From Amnibacterium kyonggiense (GTDB lineage Bacteria > Actinomycetota > Actinomycetes > Actinomycetales > Microbacteriaceae): 64,000 bases of DNA. The notes under the pieces are model-generated. The model ran no database searches. It saw only the letters and a list, made by a program, of their open reading frames with translations, and was not told the origin of the DNA. Below are positions 62,446 to 64,000 of this stretch, piece after piece (the first letter of the stretch is position 1; the number at the start of each line of letters is the position of its first letter). Location: contig NZ_SOAM01000001.1 of the NCBI RefSeq assembly GCF_004364555.1, positions 1,585,178 through 1,649,177 on the forward strand, in the 5' to 3' direction. Position numbers and translations under genes: made by a program.

Positions 62446-62913
62446 TCAGCCGCCGATGTTGAGGTCCGCGTGACCGCCGAACATGGTGGAAGCCTTGTAG
62501 TGGACGATGCCGCGGCGCCCGAACTGCAACCCGTAGACCTTCTCTCCGCGGAGCACGCCTTCGATGGAGTACGGGAACGCGCAGGACTTGAACAGGTCAT
62601 CCGGGCTCGGTGCCGAACCTGGCTCCAGGTACCCGAACGCGAGCACCTTGCCGGATGCGTCCACGGCGTCAATCTCGGCGCCGGTCTTGAAGTCGCTGTA
62701 ACCGCTGCTCGACATGAGTTCGCACGGCATCGTGCCCTGCGAGGAGCCGGTGATGTTCCCGTCGTCGGTGACCGTCACGACGCCCTTGACGGTGCCCGTC
62801 GGGGGAGCGGTGGTGACCTTGACTGCGGGCGTGGCCGAGCAGGCGACGAGGACCATCGCCGTGGTCAAGGACATGGCGAACGTCGCGGCGATCTTGTGAG
62901 AGGTGCGGGCCAT
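62446..62913 (-). CDS. Lipoprotein of the element
   Basis: 155 residues. Signal MARTSHKIAATFAMSLTTAM followed by lipobox LVAC with Cys25. The mature part is beta-rich with TGTVKGVVTVTDDGNITGSSQGTMPCELMSSSGYSDFKTGAEI and two further Cys (a likely disulfide). Exported lipoproteins on integrated elements often serve superinfection exclusion, but no signature shows that here. Upstream of the small membrane protein gene. Confidence 0.7.
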   Translation of the reverse strand: MARTSHKIAATFAMSLTTAMVLVACSATPAVKVTTAPPTGTVKGVVTVTDDGNITGSSQGTMPCELMSSSGYSDFKTGAEIDAVDASGKVLAFGYLEPGSAPSPDDLFKSCAFPYSIEGVLRGEKVYGLQFGRRGIVHYKASTMFGGHADLNIGG

Positions 62914-63120
62914 GTGGGTACTGCCTCTGCTGCTGATGGGTGCCCGAACCCTAGTGATTCCAGAAAGCCACCGGATACCCCCAGTTCCTAGGCATCGTCC
63001 TACGTCAGATGGCGACCGGCCAGAATCACCGTCTTGTTGTGTAGATAACCGGCTGAGAAATCTTCTCTGGCGTGAACTAGCGGAATTGGCTGGCGATGGT
63101 AAGCGGTGGAGGAACCGATT

Positions 63121-63654
63121 ATGCCTTTGCCGTGCCGCTGCTGCACCACACCGGACCGTGCCCGGCTGGACAAGATGCTGCGCTCCGGTGCCACGGTTCG
63201 GGCCACCGCGGCGAAGTTCGGGATGTCAGAGTCCAGCGTCGGACGGCACCGGGCTTCACACCTTCAGGTGCCCCTGCTCCGTGACGTGCAGGTCAACGAA
63301 GACGGCTCCACCGTCATCGACAGCCTGGCCGCACTCGTCTACGCCATCGAGGGCTCGACCAAGGTCATGTCGAACTCCATCGCGCGGAACCAAGGCGGGC
63401 TGGCCCTGAAGGCCGCGACGACGACGCGCATGTTGTTGCGCACCCTGACCACGGACCTCGGCATCACGGACGTGGAGACCGCGAGGTGGCTGCTCTCGGC
63501 CAACAACCTCGCCCGCGGCGTCGTCCGCCTCGCTCGCGCTAACCCGGACGCCGGGCGTGCTCTTGCAGACCTGCTGAAGGACACCGACCCCGAGATGGCA
63601 GCGCAGGTCATCGAGGTCATCGACACCACCGCCGCGAAGGAGACCGCAGCATGA
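63121..63654 (+). CDS. Small-terminase-like HTH protein
   Basis: 177 residues from ATG 63121, with GGAGGA eight bases upstream. CRCCTTPDRARLDKMLRSGATVRATAAKFGMSESSVGRHRASHL is the pattern seen in small phage proteins next to terminase genes (HTH with Arg-His end). The second half is helical. The ATG of the next gene overlaps its stop (ATGA). Identification as a terminase small subunit is tentative because the large subunit is not in the window. Confidence 0.6.
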   Translation: MPLPCRCCTTPDRARLDKMLRSGATVRATAAKFGMSESSVGRHRASHLQVPLLRDVQVNEDGSTVIDSLAALVYAIEGSTKVMSNSIARNQGGLALKAATTTRMLLRTLTTDLGITDVETARWLLSANNLARGVVRLARANPDAGRALADLLKDTDPEMAAQVIEVIDTTAAKETAA

Positions 63655-64000
63655 CGACCACCGACCTCGACCCCGAACTGCTCGCGCTGGAGGGCTCCAC
63701 GCTGTGGGTCCTGTCTCCGGGCGGACTCACCGTGGTTCTTGAAGTCCTCGATGACGATCTGTACGGCTACCCGAAGACCGCGAACCTGAAGCGCGGTCAG
63801 AGCATCGTGCTCACCGAGCCCGTGCTGCGCGCGAGCCTGGACCGAAAGGGTCACTCCTGGCTGCTCGACTCGGAACTTGATCAGCGCGACAAGTACGGGC
63901 ACGTCCGCTTCAGCCTCGATGGCTGGCCCGAGAACGAGCCCGTCATGGTGCCGGGCAGCCCCGAGGCGCTGTACCAGGCCGATCAGGAGCGTGCCTTGGC
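63651..64000 (+). CDS. Hypothetical protein, cut by window end
   Basis: At least 116 residues from ATG 63651, with no stop before the right edge. The visible part (TDLDPELLALEGSTLWVLSPGGLTVVLEVLDDDLYGYP, then RKGHSWLLDSELDQRDKYGHVRFSLDGWPENEPVMVPGSPEAL) is soluble, beta-rich and acidic. It overlaps the upstream gene by four bases. No family recognised. Confidence 0.6.
   Translation, partial: MTTTDLDPELLALEGSTLWVLSPGGLTVVLEVLDDDLYGYPKTANLKRGQSIVLTEPVLRASLDRKGHSWLLDSELDQRDKYGHVRFSLDGWPENEPVMVPGSPEALYQADQERAL

Larger units (their letters stand above)
55404..64000 (+). mobile_element. Integrative element or prophage at tRNA-Gly, right end outside window
   Basis: Begins at the tRNA-Gly 3' end with a tyrosine integrase reading away from it. 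Gene content then changes: many short unknown ORFs, lower GC intergenic regions, two restriction-type nucleases, a lipoprotein, and a small-terminase-like HTH gene. Repeated intergenic motifs are confined to it. No second copy of the tRNA 3' end lies in the window, so the other boundary is beyond 64000. Confidence 0.8.

Overview
The window is a GC-rich actinobacterial chromosome segment. It has dense, often translationally coupled genes (many ATGA or GTGA stop/start overlaps), frequent GTG starts, a DUF222-type HNH endonuclease gene and a SipW-like signal peptidase locus. Together these point to Microbacteriaceae (relatives of Curtobacterium, Clavibacter, Leifsonia or Rathayibacter). The family-level assignment is an inference from gene content; no rRNA is present to confirm it.

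Layout. 1-13.4 kb: end of a spore-photoproduct-lyase-like gene; a surface-protein operon (SipW-type signal-peptide protein, SipW-like peptidase, large exported protein); adenosine deaminase and a CocE/NonD hydrolase; an isolated FliF-C-domain-like membrane protein; a DUF2127/response regulator/kinase operon; a ZIP metal transporter behind a DtxR-type box; PAP2; a response regulator co-translated with a DUF347 membrane protein; DedA. 13.4-20.5 kb: a DUF222-HNH gene bracketed by inverted copies of a dispersed repeat, then an FMN-based extracytoplasmic electron-transfer operon (ApbE, ferric-reductase-like flavoprotein, FMN-binding protein) facing a two-component system. 20.5-31.2 kb: peptidase, Zn/Co-type efflux (CDF plus ArsR), phospholipase D, ArsR-DUF2071 pair, flotillin, and an ECF sigma factor followed by a membrane protein gene cut by an in-frame amber codon.

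31.2-39.2 kb is an accessory-looking stretch: TetR/oxidoreductase pair with a clear operator, GNAT, YnfA-like protein, a lipoprotein, a HigBA toxin-antitoxin pair, decayed ORFs, an Imm5-like protein, a BAAT-type hydrolase, a Nudix-SGNH fusion, and several copies of a short repeat; it ends at tRNA-Arg(TCT). 39.3-55.3 kb is core-like: msrA, ssb paralog, ettA, two thioesterases, truncated globin, MscS, pepN, rpiB, a zinc-finger-less Fpg/Nei glycosylase, an amidohydrolase, and a small gene pair behind a LexA-like half-site.

55.4-64 kb is an integrated element. A tyrosine integrase sits directly beside tRNA-Gly(TCC) and is followed by small unknown proteins, a 426-residue HTH-containing protein, a membrane-anchored Mrr-like nuclease, a stand-alone type I R-subunit N-terminal-like nuclease, a lipoprotein and a terminase-small-subunit-like HTH protein. 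Repeated intergenic motifs (a 34-nt repeat with a TGAC-N4-GTCA core, a 12-nt motif in three copies, a strong leader hairpin) occur only here. The element runs off the window, so whether it is a prophage, a satellite or an ICE is unresolved. It is the best place to look for something undescribed.
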